Below, one piece after another: positions 44,282 to 53,738 of a stretch of DNA of 64,000 bases. The stretch lies in the NCBI GenBank assembly GCA_016903695.1, contig JADQBB010000003.1, positions 1 through 64,000 on the forward strand, read 5' to 3'. Position 1 is the first letter of the stretch, and every line of letters begins with the position of its first letter. The translations under genes and the position numbers were made by a program. This stretch comes from Chlorogloea purpurea SAG 13.99. Lineage in GTDB: Bacteria; Cyanobacteriota; Cyanobacteriia; Cyanobacteriales; Microcystaceae. The notes beneath the pieces are model-generated. The model ran no database searches and was not told the origin of the DNA. It worked only from the letters and a program-made list of their open reading frames with translations.

Positions 44282-44773
44282 ATGCCGTATCGTTTACTGT
44301 TTGTCTGTTTGGGAAATATCTGTCGCTCGCCGTCGGCAGAGAACATAATGAATCATATAATAGAACAAGCCGGGCTGGCCGAAAAAATTATCTGTGATTC
44401 GGCGGGTACTGCTAATTATCATATCGGCGCTGTCCCCGATTCTCGCATGACCGCAGCCGCCGCGCGTCAGGGCATTACCTTACGAGGACAGGCTAGACAA
44501 TTCACGAAGAAGGATTTCGAGGATTTCGACCTGATCTTGGCGATGGATCGACAGAACTACCGGGATATTCTGAGTTTAGATCCAAAAGGCTTGTATGGGT
44601 ATAAAGTGAAATTGATGTGCGATTTCGCCCGTCATCATTCTCTGGAGGAAGTCCCCGATCCCTATTATGGAGGACGGGAGGGATTCGATCGAGTCATCAC
44701 CCTATTATTAGACGCTTGTGAGGGTTTATTAGAAACTCTCAATCTATCAGACGATGATCGATCGAAAACTTGA
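44282..44773 (+). CDS. Low-molecular-weight protein-tyrosine phosphatase
   Basis: A 163-residue phosphatase. The CX5R loop is Cys9-LGNIC-Arg15 followed by SPSAE, and the general acid is in VPDPYYGG (about 120-127), with two tyrosines as in the enzymes that act on tyrosine kinases of exopolysaccharide systems or low-molecular-weight phosphoproteins. Its 3' end overlaps the convergent regulator by 35 bases. Confidence 0.93.
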   Translation: MPYRLLFVCLGNICRSPSAENIMNHIIEQAGLAEKIICDSAGTANYHIGAVPDSRMTAAAARQGITLRGQARQFTKKDFEDFDLILAMDRQNYRDILSLDPKGLYGYKVKLMCDFARHHSLEEVPDPYYGGREGFDRVITLLLDACEGLLETLNLSDDDRSKT

Positions 44774-45419
44774 CTAATTCAGCCCGATTATTAGTTAAAG
44801 TCTTCCGCAATAAACTACTAACGCGTTTCTCGATCGTACGGGGACTCAAATGTAGTTTATTGCCTATCTCCACATTAGATAATCCTTGAGAGATCAGGTT
44901 AAGAACTTCGAGTTCTCGCTCTGTCAAGTGTACATCTTCCGTGGGGGACAGAGATTGTCTAGTTTCCAACTCGGTGAAGGAATGGGAACTCGAATGAGAG
45001 CCTTTTTGTTGTTTATAAAGCCACTCCGATTGCACGATCTGCGCCCTTTCTAAAAGATTGCGAATTACAGCTTTCAATTCTTCCATTTCAAAAGGTTTCG
45101 GTAAATAGGCATCGCATCCTACTTGATAACCTTTGATCCTTTCTTCGGTGGAACTCCTTTCAGTGAGAAAAATCACCGGTAGTAAGCGAAATTCCGGGCG
45201 TTGTCGTACCTTCAAAACTAACTCGTAGCCGGTAGCTTTCGGCATCCTAATATCGGAAACTAACAAATGTGGGTGATAGCTTTCTAAAAGACCGAGGGCT
45301 TCTAGTCCGTTACCCGCCGTGATCACCGCGTAGCCCGCCAATTCTAAAAAATCCTTGACCGCCAAGCGTATTCCAGGATCATCATCAGCGACTAAGATCA
45401 ACAACGGCATAGTTTTCAT
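44739..45419 (-). CDS. NarL/LuxR-type response regulator
   Basis: A 226-residue regulator from the ATG at 45419 (an ATG five codons upstream is less likely). Receiver: Asp12-14, phospho-acceptor Asp56 (LLVSDIRMP), Thr86, Lys108. The C-terminal LuxR helix-turn-helix (about 160-226) starts with LTERELEVLNLISQGLSNVEIGNKL. The linker is rich in Ser/His. It is divergent from, and clearly a paralogue of, the regulator at 45528; the key residues fall at identical numbers. The Ycf29-type regulators of cyanobacteria are the nearest family by recall. No histidine kinase lies near. Confidence 0.9.
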   Translation of the reverse strand: MKTMPLLILVADDDPGIRLAVKDFLELAGYAVITAGNGLEALGLLESYHPHLLVSDIRMPKATGYELVLKVRQRPEFRLLPVIFLTERSSTEERIKGYQVGCDAYLPKPFEMEELKAVIRNLLERAQIVQSEWLYKQQKGSHSSSHSFTELETRQSLSPTEDVHLTERELEVLNLISQGLSNVEIGNKLHLSPRTIEKRVSSLLRKTLTNNRAELVKFSIDHRLID

Positions 45420-45527
45420 ATAAAAATCCCACATCCTGATCGTAACCTAATTTTCAGGAGTTAAGAATAAAGGGGTAAAGACTCAGAATAGAATAAGAGT
45501 AAGCTTTAATCGTTCAGAGAAACAATC

Positions 45528-46223
45528 ATGGCAACCCCGGCAAAAATTTTATTAGTGGATGATGAACCAGGTGTGAGAGAATCAGTACGGGCGTACCTAG
45601 AATATAACGAGGGGCTGACGGTCAGCGTTGCCAGTAACGCCCTTGAAGCTTGGGACTGGCTACAAAAAGAAACACCGGAGTTAGTAATCTCCGACATCAT
45701 GATGCCAAAAGTGGACGGGTATCAATTTTTGCAAAAATTACGAGAAGACCCGCGTTTTAAGTTTATTCCCGTGGTTTTTCTCACGGCGAGGGGGATGACG
45801 GGCGATCGTATCCAGGGTTATAACGCGGGGGTTGATGCCTATTTATCGAAACCTTTCGACCCGGAAGAACTAGAAGCGATAGTGAAAAATATTATCGAAC
45901 GTAAACGGGAAAGCGTAGTCGAGGGTGACGAAGACACTAAATTAGAAGAAATCGCCCAAGAGTTAAAAGAGATCAAACAACGTATCGGCCAGGGTAATAC
46001 CCTCACCACCACCCCCTCACCGATTAAAGTGGATTTAACTCCCCGCGAACAAAGCGTGTTGCACCTAGTGGCTCAAGGATTGATGAATAAAGAAATAGCC
46101 AGCCGTTTGGAGACTAGCGTTAGAAACGTGGAAAAATACGTTTCCCGCCTCTTCAGTAAAACCGGCACTAATAGCAGAACGGAGTTAGTACGCTTCGCTC
46201 TTAAACACGGGTTAACCGATTGA
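45528..46223 (+). CDS. NarL/LuxR-type response regulator (Ycf29-like)
   Basis: A 231-residue regulator. Receiver: Asp11/Asp12, phospho-acceptor Asp56 (LVISDIMMP), Thr86, Lys108. The C-terminal LuxR domain begins LTPREQSVLHLVAQGLMNKEIASRL (about 165-231). DIMMPKVDGYQFLQKLR and FLTARGMTGDRIQGYNAG match the Ycf29-type consensus as I recall it. It is divergent from its paralogue at 45419, with 108 bases between start codons, where both could act. The stimulus is unknown. Confidence 0.9.
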   Translation: MATPAKILLVDDEPGVRESVRAYLEYNEGLTVSVASNALEAWDWLQKETPELVISDIMMPKVDGYQFLQKLREDPRFKFIPVVFLTARGMTGDRIQGYNAGVDAYLSKPFDPEELEAIVKNIIERKRESVVEGDEDTKLEEIAQELKEIKQRIGQGNTLTTTPSPIKVDLTPREQSVLHLVAQGLMNKEIASRLETSVRNVEKYVSRLFSKTGTNSRTELVRFALKHGLTD

Positions 46224-46263
46224 GAAGTAGAATAGACGATGTTAGTAGAAATTTTCGGGAACT

Positions 46264-47133
46264 ATGACGGTACAAATCGGCATCATCGGCGGCAGTGGTT
46301 TATATAAAATGTCCGCACTACAAGATGTAGAGGAAGTGAGTCTCGACACTCCTTTCGGCGCACCCTCCGACGCGTTGATCGTCGGCACACTGGAGAAAGT
46401 GAAAGTCGCCTTCCTGGCCCGTCACGGTAGGAATCATCATCTCTCCCCCTCGGAATTACCTTTTAGAGCCAACATACACGCCATGAAACAACTGGGAGTC
46501 GAGTATATTATTTCGGCTTCGGCGGTGGGGTCATTGAAAGAGGAAGTTAAGCCCCTAGATCTAGTTGTACCGGATCAATTTATCGATCGCACGAAAGGGC
46601 GCGTCGCCACTTTTTTCGGTGAGGGTATAGTAGCCCACGTAGGTTTCGGTGATCCTATCTGCCCCAATCTAGCGGCAGTGTTAGCCTCCGCGGTAGCGAG
46701 TCTCAATCTCCCCGATGTCACCTTACATCAGGGCGGCACTTATGTTTGTATGGAAGGCCCGGCTTTTTCCACGAAGGCGGAATCGAATCTTTACAGGAGT
46801 TGGGGAGCGAGTATTATCGGTATGACCAATCTCACGGAAGCTAAACTGGCTAGAGAAGCCGAGATTGCCTATGCGACCCTGGCGTTAGTCACCGATTACG
46901 ATTGTTGGCATCCCGACCACGACGCGGTTACTGTAGAGATGGTGATCGAGAATCTTCATCGTAACGCCGCTAACGCCCAGGGAGTGATCCTGGAAACTGT
47001 TAAGCGTCTATCTAGTAATCCTCCGGTTTCCGCCGCCCATACGGCTCTCAAATACGCTATCCTGACTCGTTTAGATACGGCCCCCCCGGCGACGAAAGAG
47101 AAGCTACACCTGTTATTAAAAAAATATCTCTAG
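46264..47133 (+). CDS. mtnP: S-methyl-5'-thioadenosine phosphorylase
   Basis: Splits methylthioadenosine into adenine and methylthioribose 1-phosphate in the methionine salvage path. The 289 residues show the purine nucleoside phosphorylase class I layout: [97 protein letters not shown]. It is convergent with the RNase H-fold gene and overlaps it by four bases. Polyamine synthesis produces methylthioadenosine, and speA lies about 2.5 kb away, but the link is only thematic. Confidence 0.95.
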   Translation: MTVQIGIIGGSGLYKMSALQDVEEVSLDTPFGAPSDALIVGTLEKVKVAFLARHGRNHHLSPSELPFRANIHAMKQLGVEYIISASAVGSLKEEVKPLDLVVPDQFIDRTKGRVATFFGEGIVAHVGFGDPICPNLAAVLASAVASLNLPDVTLHQGGTYVCMEGPAFSTKAESNLYRSWGASIIGMTNLTEAKLAREAEIAYATLALVTDYDCWHPDHDAVTVEMVIENLHRNAANAQGVILETVKRLSSNPPVSAAHTALKYAILTRLDTAPPATKEKLHLLLKKYL

Positions 47134-48278
47134 CGTTTAACGTTAGCCATGTAATCAGCGATCGATCTTAACAACAAACCCACCCATTCGGGAGAGAGAA
47201 TTAATTGTTGTGTCAGTAATTCTCTTTCCTCGTCCGATAGAGACGTTAACTGTTCCATCAGACCATTAACCTTCACCATCGATGGTAAGGTATCGAGACC
47301 CAAATCGGTTTTATCTACGGGAGGGATTTTATTTATGGTTTTGGGTGGCTCACTAGCCGCGGGAGGAATACCTTCTCTAGGGATAGATAACAGGGTTTCC
47401 CTCTCGTTGATGGGGATGGGATTAGGATTAGGGGGAGAAGCGTCTAACAGTCCTAATATAGGGTCAGTGACGAAAGGGGCCGAGGATTCGATGTCACTCT
47501 CTTTACCTTGACTGATCAAGCCATCTTCCCACGGTAATTTATCTTGCGTCTTGGGCGATTTCGGTTTATCTATAGCCACCTTCCGTAACGCCATATCTGG
47601 TGTTAACCCTCTCAGATACCAGCGATAGATTTCCGCCAGGTGTTGTTCGTCTCCATCCCAGCGTAAACCTATCACATCCCGCACCGCTTCCGGCACTAAA
47701 TCTCTCAATTCTGATAGGGGTTTTAAAACGAACTCATCCAAGGGAGGGGCCAACTTACGGAAGTCTTTCTCGGTAGCTTGCTCGTTTAACTGTAGCAAAC
47801 GCACCACCCCCGGATGAACGGTGATTCCCGACGCGTGATTATTCTTCGTTTCGATTCCTAATGCTTCCCCTATGCAACGATTTACCGCAGCCACCGCCGA
47901 GCGATTTTGTTCTTTCGGTATACACTCCAAACTCACCTTATCGAAACTGTTCATTAATTGTTGTGCTTCCATGTGTAGTTCGTAGGTGTTTTTATCTTGC
48001 ACCGGAGTTAAGCCATTGACCTGATTGAAAACAACTTCGCTATCTCCCTTGATCTCTAAAGTTTTTAACCCCAGTTGTTTAGCTTTTTTCAAACCGATAA
48101 TCAATCCCGTGTATTGGGCCACGGAAGCGGTGGCGAAAGAGATGAATTGGCTCACTGTGTAGCGTCTTCCATTGGGAAGCAGTAAGATGGCCGCGCCGGC
48201 CGCCGCACCTGGATTACTTACTGCAGTGCCGTCGAATAGCATGATAGGATGATCGAGGGGTTGATTGGTTTGAGTCAT
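47130..48278 (-). CDS. RNase H-fold (reverse-transcriptase-like) protein with degenerate active site
   Basis: A 382-residue protein. Residues about 10-140 follow the RNase HI fold: [12 protein letters not shown] (Asp16), [31 protein letters not shown] (Asp79), [17 protein letters not shown]. Of the four catalytic acids, the Glu that should precede YxGL is Gln55 and the final Asp is Val129, so nuclease activity is doubtful. The rest (about 150-382) is a low-complexity region with many Pro/Ser, a helical middle ([35 protein letters not shown]) and a C-terminal helix. Role unknown; a nucleic-acid-binding protein is a reasonable guess. Confidence 0.82.
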   Translation of the reverse strand: MTQTNQPLDHPIMLFDGTAVSNPGAAAGAAILLLPNGRRYTVSQFISFATASVAQYTGLIIGLKKAKQLGLKTLEIKGDSEVVFNQVNGLTPVQDKNTYELHMEAQQLMNSFDKVSLECIPKEQNRSAVAAVNRCIGEALGIETKNNHASGITVHPGVVRLLQLNEQATEKDFRKLAPPLDEFVLKPLSELRDLVPEAVRDVIGLRWDGDEQHLAEIYRWYLRGLTPDMALRKVAIDKPKSPKTQDKLPWEDGLISQGKESDIESSAPFVTDPILGLLDASPPNPNPIPINERETLLSIPREGIPPAASEPPKTINKIPPVDKTDLGLDTLPSMVKVNGLMEQLTSLSDEERELLTQQLILSPEWVGLLLRSIADYMANVKR

Positions 48279-48290
48279 GGGAGATTGGAT

Positions 48291-48956
48291 ATGCAGAGAG
48301 TTTTAGAACCAGAAGTCATGGATTCTTTGGAGGAAGCTATAGAGTATGATGCTATGGATTTTACCTCAGTCAATCAGGCTTTCGCTCACGACACTTTAAA
48401 TTTAGCACCGGTTAAAGCTAGCGTACTCGACGCTGGCACGGGTACGGCACGTATTCCTATTTTAATCGCTTCCCAACGCCCTGATTGGCAAATTATCGCT
48501 GTTGATCTATCCCCGGCGATGCTAGAAATCGCCGACAAAAATGTTAGAGAAGCTAATTTAAGCCACTGTATAGATTTACAGAAAGTTGATGCTAAAAAGT
48601 TACCCTACGGCGATGATCAATTCGATCTCGTTATTTCTAATAGCTTAGTTCATCATCTAACCGAGCCTCTCCCCTTTTTTCAAGAGGTGAAAAGGGTGTT
48701 ACGCCCCCAGGGGGGATTGCTTTTTCGAGATTTGCTCCGCCCCGCTTCTCTTACTATTGTAGAGGAAATGGTGAAAGCGATCGGCCCCGATTATTCCCCC
48801 CAGCAAACCGGGTTATTCTCCGATTCCCTCCGCGCTTCTTTCACCCTGGATGAGATTTCCGCACTGCTTTCCGCTACCGGATTACATAATATTAATTTGT
48901 ATCAATCTTCTGATAGACATTGGACGGCGATTAAATCTTTTGGTACTTTTTTATAA
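48291..48956 (+). CDS. Class I SAM-dependent methyltransferase
   Basis: A 221-residue enzyme from the ATG at 48291; an ATG at 48249 overlaps the divergent gene and adds unlikely sequence. The SAM site is VLDAGTGTARIPILIA, followed by IIAVDLSPAMLEIADKN and the motif IV-like FDLVISNSLVHHLTEPLPFFQEV. No substrate-specific domain is seen. Divergent from the RNase H-fold gene with only 12 bases between starts, so control is probably shared. Confidence 0.85.
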   Translation: MQRVLEPEVMDSLEEAIEYDAMDFTSVNQAFAHDTLNLAPVKASVLDAGTGTARIPILIASQRPDWQIIAVDLSPAMLEIADKNVREANLSHCIDLQKVDAKKLPYGDDQFDLVISNSLVHHLTEPLPFFQEVKRVLRPQGGLLFRDLLRPASLTIVEEMVKAIGPDYSPQQTGLFSDSLRASFTLDEISALLSATGLHNINLYQSSDRHWTAIKSFGTFL

Positions 48957-49059
48957 AGTTTTGTAAAGGGATATAAGGAAAATCTTTAGATATATGTGAG
49001 AGGTTAAAGAAATGTTTTAGTGTAGGAGATTAAGAAGATTATTAATAAGGTTTAACCCT

Positions 49060-49374
49060 ATGGATCAAGATACTCAAAAATACCGGATGATCTGTACTTT
49101 AACTTTCGGGGATATTTACGGTCAAATCATCGTCTGGCTAATCGTGATTTTCTTAACTTTAGCCTCCACTCTAGCTTTATGGAGTAGCACCAGACAAATT
49201 TACGCTCTAGCAACTGTCGGTTTAGTGGTTTTACTATCCATCCCTTTCCTTCTATTCGCCTTCGTCACCACTTTACTCAATCATATCGAGTTCGTACCGG
49301 CGGCCGCGGAAGTACGTCGCCCCTCTCCCACTGGCAGCGGTGTTAGTGGCAAGCCGGTACAGGCGGCCGGTTAA
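49060..49374 (+). CDS. Small two-helix membrane protein
   Basis: A 104-residue protein with two hydrophobic helices (about 20-42 and 48-72) and a C-terminal Pro/Gly/Ser-rich tail (RRPSPTGSGVSGKPVQAAG). No family is recognised; it is probably one of the conserved membrane proteins of unknown role in cyanobacteria. It converges with speA, 37 bases away. Confidence 0.7.
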   Translation: MDQDTQKYRMICTLTFGDIYGQIIVWLIVIFLTLASTLALWSSTRQIYALATVGLVVLLSIPFLLFAFVTTLLNHIEFVPAAAEVRRPSPTGSGVSGKPVQAAG

Positions 49375-49411
49375 CTCACAGATGCGCCGGGTCAACTCCC
49401 AATAGCGATCG

Positions 49412-51448
49412 CTATTCGGACACTAAATAGGTGTAACGGCGCAGACTTCTTTCATAATCTTGCAACAGTAGTTGAGATTCTTCGATCGTCATGCGATTTT
49501 CCTGTAGGGCTTGCTCGGTGCGGCGACGCATATTCTCGAACAGATCCTCGGCGTTATATTGCACGTAACTTAACACCTCGCTGATGGTATCGCCTTTGAC
49601 GACGTGTTCGATCTGATAACCTTTGGGATTCATACGGATATGCACCACGTTAGTATCACCGAAAAGATTGTGTAAATTGCCCATGATCTCTTGATAAGCT
49701 CCCACTAAAAACATTCCTATATAATAGGGTTCGGGGCTTGATGAATCTTTTTTATAGCGCAGGGGATGTAACTCTAGAATCGATTTTATATCGCCTCTCA
49801 AGTCGATGAATTTATCGATCTTGCCGTCACTATCACAGGTTAAATCCGCTAATATCGCCCTGTTAGTAGGTTCTTCATCCAAGCGGTGAATCGGCATGAT
49901 GGGGAATAATTGATCGATCGCCCAAGAGTCGGGAACCGATTGGAACACCGAGAGATTGGCGTAATAGATAGAGGCCATAATTTTCTCTAAGTCTTCAAGA
50001 TCGTCGGGAACGTAATCCTGTTGACGGGCGATCGTTAATATTTTATGGCAACAAGCCCAATATAATTGTTCAGCTCTCGCCCGCTCTTTAAGAGTAACGT
50101 AACCGAAGGTAAATAAACTGATCGCTTCTTCCTTGAACTGTCCGGCATCATGATAGGCTTCTTGATAAGTTTGCTCGTTGATCGAGTTATAAGTTTCCCA
50201 GAGATTACGGATGATCAAGTGTTCTTTTTCCCCGGTGGGTTGGGGTGGTTGACAGGGAACTTCGCTGGCGCTGAGTATATCAAATACCAACACCGATTGA
50301 TGGGATGCGATCGCCCGCCCACTCTCGCTGATCAAAGTCGGGGCCTTGATATTCGCTTCCTCGCAAGCTTCCTGCACTTCCGCCACGATGTCGTTAGCGT
50401 AATTCTGCATATTGTAGTTTTTCGAGGCGTAGAAATTGGTCTTCGAGCCATCGTAATCCACGCCCAAGCCGCCGCCCACGTCCAAATACTGCATATTGGC
50501 CCCCAGCTTCACCAACTCCACGTAAATCTGACTGGCTTCGCGGATGGCATCTTTAACCACGTTGATCGCTGAGATCTGCGAGCCGATATGATAGTGAAGT
50601 AATTGCAGAGAGTCTAACATACCCACTTTTTCTAATTCCGTGACCACGGTGAGCATTTCGGGAATGGTAAGGCCGAATTTCGCCCTGTCGCCGGTAGAAT
50701 TACCCCAGTGGCCCATGCCTTTCGTACTGAGTTTAGCCCGCACTCCCAGATGAGGGGTGATATTTAACTGACGACTCACTTTAATGATTAAATATAGCTC
50801 TTCCAATTGCTCGATCACGATCAATGGTTTATGCCCCAATCGAGTTCCTAATAGGGCAGTTTCTATGTATTCTTTATCTTTATAGCCGTTACAAACTAAA
50901 AGAGCTTCCGATTGATCGTTCTTGGGGTTTAAAACCGGTTCTAAAGTAGCTAAAGCTATCATCAATTCGGGCTTGGAACCGGCTTCTAACCCGAATTGAT
51001 AGGGTTTACCGTAATGCACTAGAGATTCAACTATATGACGGTGTTGATTACATTTGATCGGGTAAACACCTTTATAAACGTTGGGGTAATTGTAGCGGGC
51101 GATAGCACGGGAAAAACAGGCGTTAAGACGTTCGATCCGATCGCTCAAAATATCAGAGAAACGCAGTAACAAAGGTAAGCCAATATTTCTACTTTTTAAC
51201 GATTCTATTAACTCGTGTAAATCTAAAGAACCACCTCGATCGCCTTGGGGAGTTACCGTTATATGTCCGGCGGCGTTGATCGAAAAATACGGTTCGCCCC
51301 AGCCAGGGATACGGTATAGATTTTCGCTATCTTCGATCGTCCACTTTTTGACGGGGGCAACTTTTTGGGTCTCTCCCGCGTCTACCGGTAACAGATTGAC
51401 CCCAGACAATTCTTTCTCTAGTTCCTGACCCCCGATTTTACTCCCCAT
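49412..51448 (-). CDS. speA: Biosynthetic arginine decarboxylase
   Basis: PLP enzyme (fold III, alanine-racemase-like barrel) that turns arginine into agmatine, the entry to putrescine and spermidine synthesis. The 678 residues contain the PLP-lysine motif YPIKCNQHRHIVE (about 104-116), the HIGSQ motif (LHYHIGSQIS), YLDVGGGLGVDY, and the C-terminal LRYKKDSSSPEPYYIGMFLVGAYQEIMGNLHNLFG, all typical of SpeA. Full length by family comparison. Confidence 0.96.
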   Translation of the reverse strand: MGSKIGGQELEKELSGVNLLPVDAGETQKVAPVKKWTIEDSENLYRIPGWGEPYFSINAAGHITVTPQGDRGGSLDLHELIESLKSRNIGLPLLLRFSDILSDRIERLNACFSRAIARYNYPNVYKGVYPIKCNQHRHIVESLVHYGKPYQFGLEAGSKPELMIALATLEPVLNPKNDQSEALLVCNGYKDKEYIETALLGTRLGHKPLIVIEQLEELYLIIKVSRQLNITPHLGVRAKLSTKGMGHWGNSTGDRAKFGLTIPEMLTVVTELEKVGMLDSLQLLHYHIGSQISAINVVKDAIREASQIYVELVKLGANMQYLDVGGGLGVDYDGSKTNFYASKNYNMQNYANDIVAEVQEACEEANIKAPTLISESGRAIASHQSVLVFDILSASEVPCQPPQPTGEKEHLIIRNLWETYNSINEQTYQEAYHDAGQFKEEAISLFTFGYVTLKERARAEQLYWACCHKILTIARQQDYVPDDLEDLEKIMASIYYANLSVFQSVPDSWAIDQLFPIMPIHRLDEEPTNRAILADLTCDSDGKIDKFIDLRGDIKSILELHPLRYKKDSSSPEPYYIGMFLVGAYQEIMGNLHNLFGDTNVVHIRMNPKGYQIEHVVKGDTISEVLSYVQYNAEDLFENMRRRTEQALQENRMTIEESQLLLQDYERSLRRYTYLVSE

Positions 51449-51563
51449 CCTGTTCGATACCCGTTATATAAACACTCAATTTCTTATCATAGTCCACAGC
51501 CATTGAAGCTGCCGTGATAAAATTGCTTTCTGTTATAGGTACTCTATTTACTTTTTACTATTT

Positions 51564-52100
51564 ATGAAATTAATCGACTCCAAAGGTAGACTATTCGGTA
51601 AACTTAGTATTCTCGATCTCGGTGCGGCCCTGGTAATCCTCATGACGATCGTGGGTATATTCGTAATACCTGGAACTACAGGCAAAAGTACGATCGCTCA
51701 AGTAGCCACCGAACCAATAGAAGTAGATGTGATCGTTAAAGGCTTGAGCGTACTGAATCCTAATAACCTGCTCGATAACTTTAGAAATAATCCTAAAACT
51801 AATATCATCATCCGTAATCAACCGGCGGGCCAGGCGGATATTAAAAACGTGAGACCGATCGATCGTAACATCCTCGTGACGCAACCCGATGGCACAGTAA
51901 AAATCCAAGCTGATCCACGTCCCGAATCCAATTACTCCCAAGATATGATCTTAACCCTGGGAAGTCCGGCGGAAATTAGCCCCACGGGTGCGGTAATCGG
52001 TGGTCAGAAAGTGAAAATCGGCACGTTGATCGAACTAGAGGGGGAAGATTATAACTTCAATACCAGCGTTATCGAAGTGCGGCGGCCCAAAAAATCCTAA
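51564..52100 (+). CDS. DUF4330 family protein
   Basis: A 178-residue protein that begins MKLIDSKGRLFGKLSILDLGA, the signature of DUF4330, with one membrane helix (about 18-36). The rest is a soluble beta-rich domain outside the membrane. The family is conserved in cyanobacteria and Firmicutes and lacks an assigned function. It is followed after 67 bases by the M16 peptidase genes on the same strand. Confidence 0.85.
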   Translation: MKLIDSKGRLFGKLSILDLGAALVILMTIVGIFVIPGTTGKSTIAQVATEPIEVDVIVKGLSVLNPNNLLDNFRNNPKTNIIIRNQPAGQADIKNVRPIDRNILVTQPDGTVKIQADPRPESNYSQDMILTLGSPAEISPTGAVIGGQKVKIGTLIELEGEDYNFNTSVIEVRRPKKS

Positions 52101-52167
52101 GGACGATCGGATAAGATGGGATCTAGTGATCCCTACCTCGTGGCATTAAAAGGATTTTTCCCGATTC

Positions 52168-53727
52168 ATGTTCAGCAAAAATTACCGATACAAGGGGAAT
52201 TGTCGAAGCTTAACGGCCGCCTTACTACTGATTTTCAGTATATGGAGTATATTCCCCCTTTCCGCACTGGCTAAGAACCCCCCCGATTCGTCTCAATCTA
52301 TCACCCCCTATTTAGAAAGAGTTATCAACCAAGTTACCCAGTTTCGTCTCGATAACGGGATGAAATTTATCGTTTTAGAAAATCGTGACGCGCCGGTAGT
52401 TTCTTTCGTTACATACGCCGATGTAGGTGGTGCGGATGAACCCGACGGTAAAACCGGTGTAGCCCACTTTCTAGAACACTTAGCTTTTAAAGGTACAACC
52501 CGCATCGGCACCACCGATTACGCAGCCGAGAAACAAGCTCTACAAAAGTTAGATCAAATCCACGCTCAATGGCAGGCGGCGAAACAAGCTAATAATACAG
52601 GCGAAGCGAATAAGTTAGCCGCCGCTTTCCAAACTCAACAGGCGGAAGCGGAGAAATACGTTAAACGAAATGAGTTCGGTCGTATTGTGGAAACTCAGGG
52701 CGGTGAGGGTTTAAACGCCCAAACTTCCAGCGATGCCACCGTATATTTCTATAGCTTTCCCTCGAATAAATTAGAACTGTGGATGTCTTTGGAGTCGGAG
52801 AGATTTTTAGAACCCGTATTCCGGGAATTTTATAAAGAGCAAGAAGTTATTTTAGAAGAAAGACGGATGAGAACCGATAATAGTCCGATCGGTCGTCTGG
52901 TAGAATCTTTCTTAGATACTGCCTATACCGTCCATCCCTATAAACGTCCCGTTATCGGTTACAACCAAGACATCCGCGATCTTGACCCCGCCGATGTGAA
53001 AGCGTTCTTCCAACAATATTATTCCCCCAATAATCTCACCGTGGCGATCGCCGGTGATGTGAATCCCGCAGAAGTTAAACGGTTGGCTCAAGAATATTTC
53101 GGGCGTTTCCCCGCCCAACCGCAACCCCCGAAAGTCACCAAAGTTGAGCCACCCCAGACCGAACCCAAGGAAGTAACCCTACAACTGGCTTCCCAACCTT
53201 GGTATATAGTAGGCTTCCACCGTCCCGAATTAACTCACCCCGATAACGCCGTTTATGAGGTTATCGCCACTCTCATGAGTGATGGCAGGACTTCCCGATT
53301 GTATAAATCTTTGGTGGAAGAAAAACGTCTCGCTCTCGGCGCACAAGGATTTAACGGTTTTCCAGGGGATAAGTTCCCCAATATCATGCTTTTCTACGCT
53401 ACTACCCCTCCTAACGTTAATTTAGAGGATTTAGAGGCGGCGATGAACGCGGAGATCGATCGTTTGCAAAACGAACCGGTTTCGCAGGAAGAATTAGAGA
53501 GGGTGAAAAATAATCTCAGGGCGGATTTATTGCGAGGTCTTGACTCTAATATGGGCATGGCCCGGGCGCTAGTGGAATATGAAGCCAAAACCGGTGATTG
53601 GCGCAATCTCTTTAAGACTCTAGACCAGTATGCCGCCGTTACCCCCGCCGATATTCAACGGGTGGCCCGCGAAACCTTCACACCGGAAAATCGCACTATA
53701 GGCAAAATTATCCCTGTAGCCAAATAA
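52168..53727 (+). CDS. M16 family zinc metallopeptidase (catalytic member)
   Basis: A 519-residue exported peptidase; residues about 17-36 are a signal peptide ending ALA. The inverted zinc motif His100-x2-Glu103-His104 (AHFLEHLAF) and a downstream YKEQEVILEERR acidic stretch (ligand Glu) are intact, so it should be active. An insertion rich in Gln/Ala helices (about 120-168, IHAQWQAAKQANNTGEANKLA) is not in mitochondrial processing peptidase beta. It forms a pair with the next gene, 11 bases downstream, as expected for a two-subunit processing-peptidase-like protease in the periplasm. Confidence 0.93.
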   Translation: MFSKNYRYKGNCRSLTAALLLIFSIWSIFPLSALAKNPPDSSQSITPYLERVINQVTQFRLDNGMKFIVLENRDAPVVSFVTYADVGGADEPDGKTGVAHFLEHLAFKGTTRIGTTDYAAEKQALQKLDQIHAQWQAAKQANNTGEANKLAAAFQTQQAEAEKYVKRNEFGRIVETQGGEGLNAQTSSDATVYFYSFPSNKLELWMSLESERFLEPVFREFYKEQEVILEERRMRTDNSPIGRLVESFLDTAYTVHPYKRPVIGYNQDIRDLDPADVKAFFQQYYSPNNLTVAIAGDVNPAEVKRLAQEYFGRFPAQPQPPKVTKVEPPQTEPKEVTLQLASQPWYIVGFHRPELTHPDNAVYEVIATLMSDGRTSRLYKSLVEEKRLALGAQGFNGFPGDKFPNIMLFYATTPPNVNLEDLEAAMNAEIDRLQNEPVSQEELERVKNNLRADLLRGLDSNMGMARALVEYEAKTGDWRNLFKTLDQYAAVTPADIQRVARETFTPENRTIGKIIPVAK

Positions 53728-53738
53728 CTAGATAACTT

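Noticed and set aside
50150..50572. 140-codon open frame antisense to speA
   Set aside because: It lies wholly inside a highly conserved gene on the other strand, has a biased composition that mirrors speA codons and no recognisable domain or ribosome binding site.
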